From Stella humosa (GTDB lineage Bacteria > Pseudomonadota > Alphaproteobacteria > ATCC43930 > Allostellaceae): a stretch of DNA of 64,000 nt. The notes beneath the pieces were generated by a model. That model was not told the origin of the DNA and did no database searches. It saw only the letters and a list, made by a program, of their open reading frames with translations. Positions 63,973 through 64,000 of the stretch are shown one piece after another. The stretch is taken from contig NZ_AP019700.1 in NCBI RefSeq assembly GCF_006738645.1, positions 3,546,001 to 3,610,000 on the forward strand. The letters are read 5' to 3'. Made by a program: the position numbers and the translations under genes. The first letter of the stretch is position 1. Each line of letters opens with the position of its first letter.

Positions 63973-64000
63973 AGCAGCGGATGGGGACGGCCCTCGCCGT

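Overview
The window comes from a GC-rich genome (about 70% GC by eye, not computed) with dense, tightly overlapping operons, mostly ATG/GTG starts and very strong G/C third-position bias. The gene set (TRAP and ABC importers of organic acids, peptides and glycerol phosphates, hydantoinase/oxoprolinase pairs, RidA, NDH-2, SorC and GlxA regulators) fits a free-living heterotrophic alphaproteobacterium, probably of the Rhodospirillales type. The genus cannot be fixed from this sequence. I saw no rRNA, tRNA, CRISPR array, insertion sequence, prophage or replication origin. No stretch longer than about 250 bases lacks a gene or a described regulatory region.

Layout. (a) 1-4733: an oligopeptide ABC importer (binding protein cut by the window edge, two permeases, two ATPases); the last ATPase has a frameshift near its end. 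(b) 4735-9459: two tandem secreted LolA/DUF4412-like paralogues, a RidA protein, a SnoaL-like protein, a FemAB-like acyltransferase and a type II NADH dehydrogenase. (c) 9517-15098: MFS exporter and GNAT acetyltransferase, divergent from a LysR regulator that overlaps an NCS2 xanthine/uracil permease carrying an RsbW-like C-terminal domain; then a 55-residue basic-hydrophilic protein, a DUF2383-like protein and a small membrane protein. (d) 15106-18845: four tandem paralogous alpha/beta hydrolases. (e) 18988-31901: a long operon with hydantoinase A/B pair 1, a complete branched-chain-amino-acid-type ABC importer, an Fe(II)/2-oxoglutarate-type oxygenase and hydantoinase A/B pair 2. (f) 32004-34186: MFS transporter plus GlxA-type AraC regulator. 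(g) 34337-37129: TRAP transporter, ending at a 14-bp-stem hairpin. (h) minus strand 37191-41405: TauD/TfdA dioxygenase, amidohydrolase, CinA-like protein, luciferase-like monooxygenase. (i) 41496-55824: a divergent polyol/glycerol-phosphate island. Leftward run SorC regulator, FGGY kinase, hydroxyacid dehydrogenase, class II aldolase, GlpD and a second FGGY kinase; rightward run glycerol-1-phosphate dehydrogenase, Ugp-like binding protein and permeases, glycerophosphodiester phosphodiesterase and a PhoD phosphatase. (j) minus strand 55837-62920: aldo/keto reductase, CoA transferase, acyl-CoA dehydrogenase, MaoC hydratase and a TRAP transporter, divergent from a PhyH-type dioxygenase (63163-63972).

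How the parts may work together. Region (i) looks like a system that imports glycerophosphodiesters or related polyol phosphates, hydrolyses them, and oxidises both enantiomers of glycerol phosphate (GlpD for sn-glycerol-3-phosphate, the AraM/EgsA-type enzyme for sn-glycerol-1-phosphate). Its shared 187-base promoter region holds four copies of a 12-base motif in two pairs, probably the SorC operators. Region (j) looks like uptake of a carboxylic acid, activation by CoA transfer and a short beta-oxidation-like sequence; two perfect LacI-type palindromes lie in its promoter region although no LacI gene is in the window. Region (e) couples import of an amide or hydantoin-like compound to two hydrolase/carboxylase-type pairs. 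These pathway statements are inferences from family membership and gene order.
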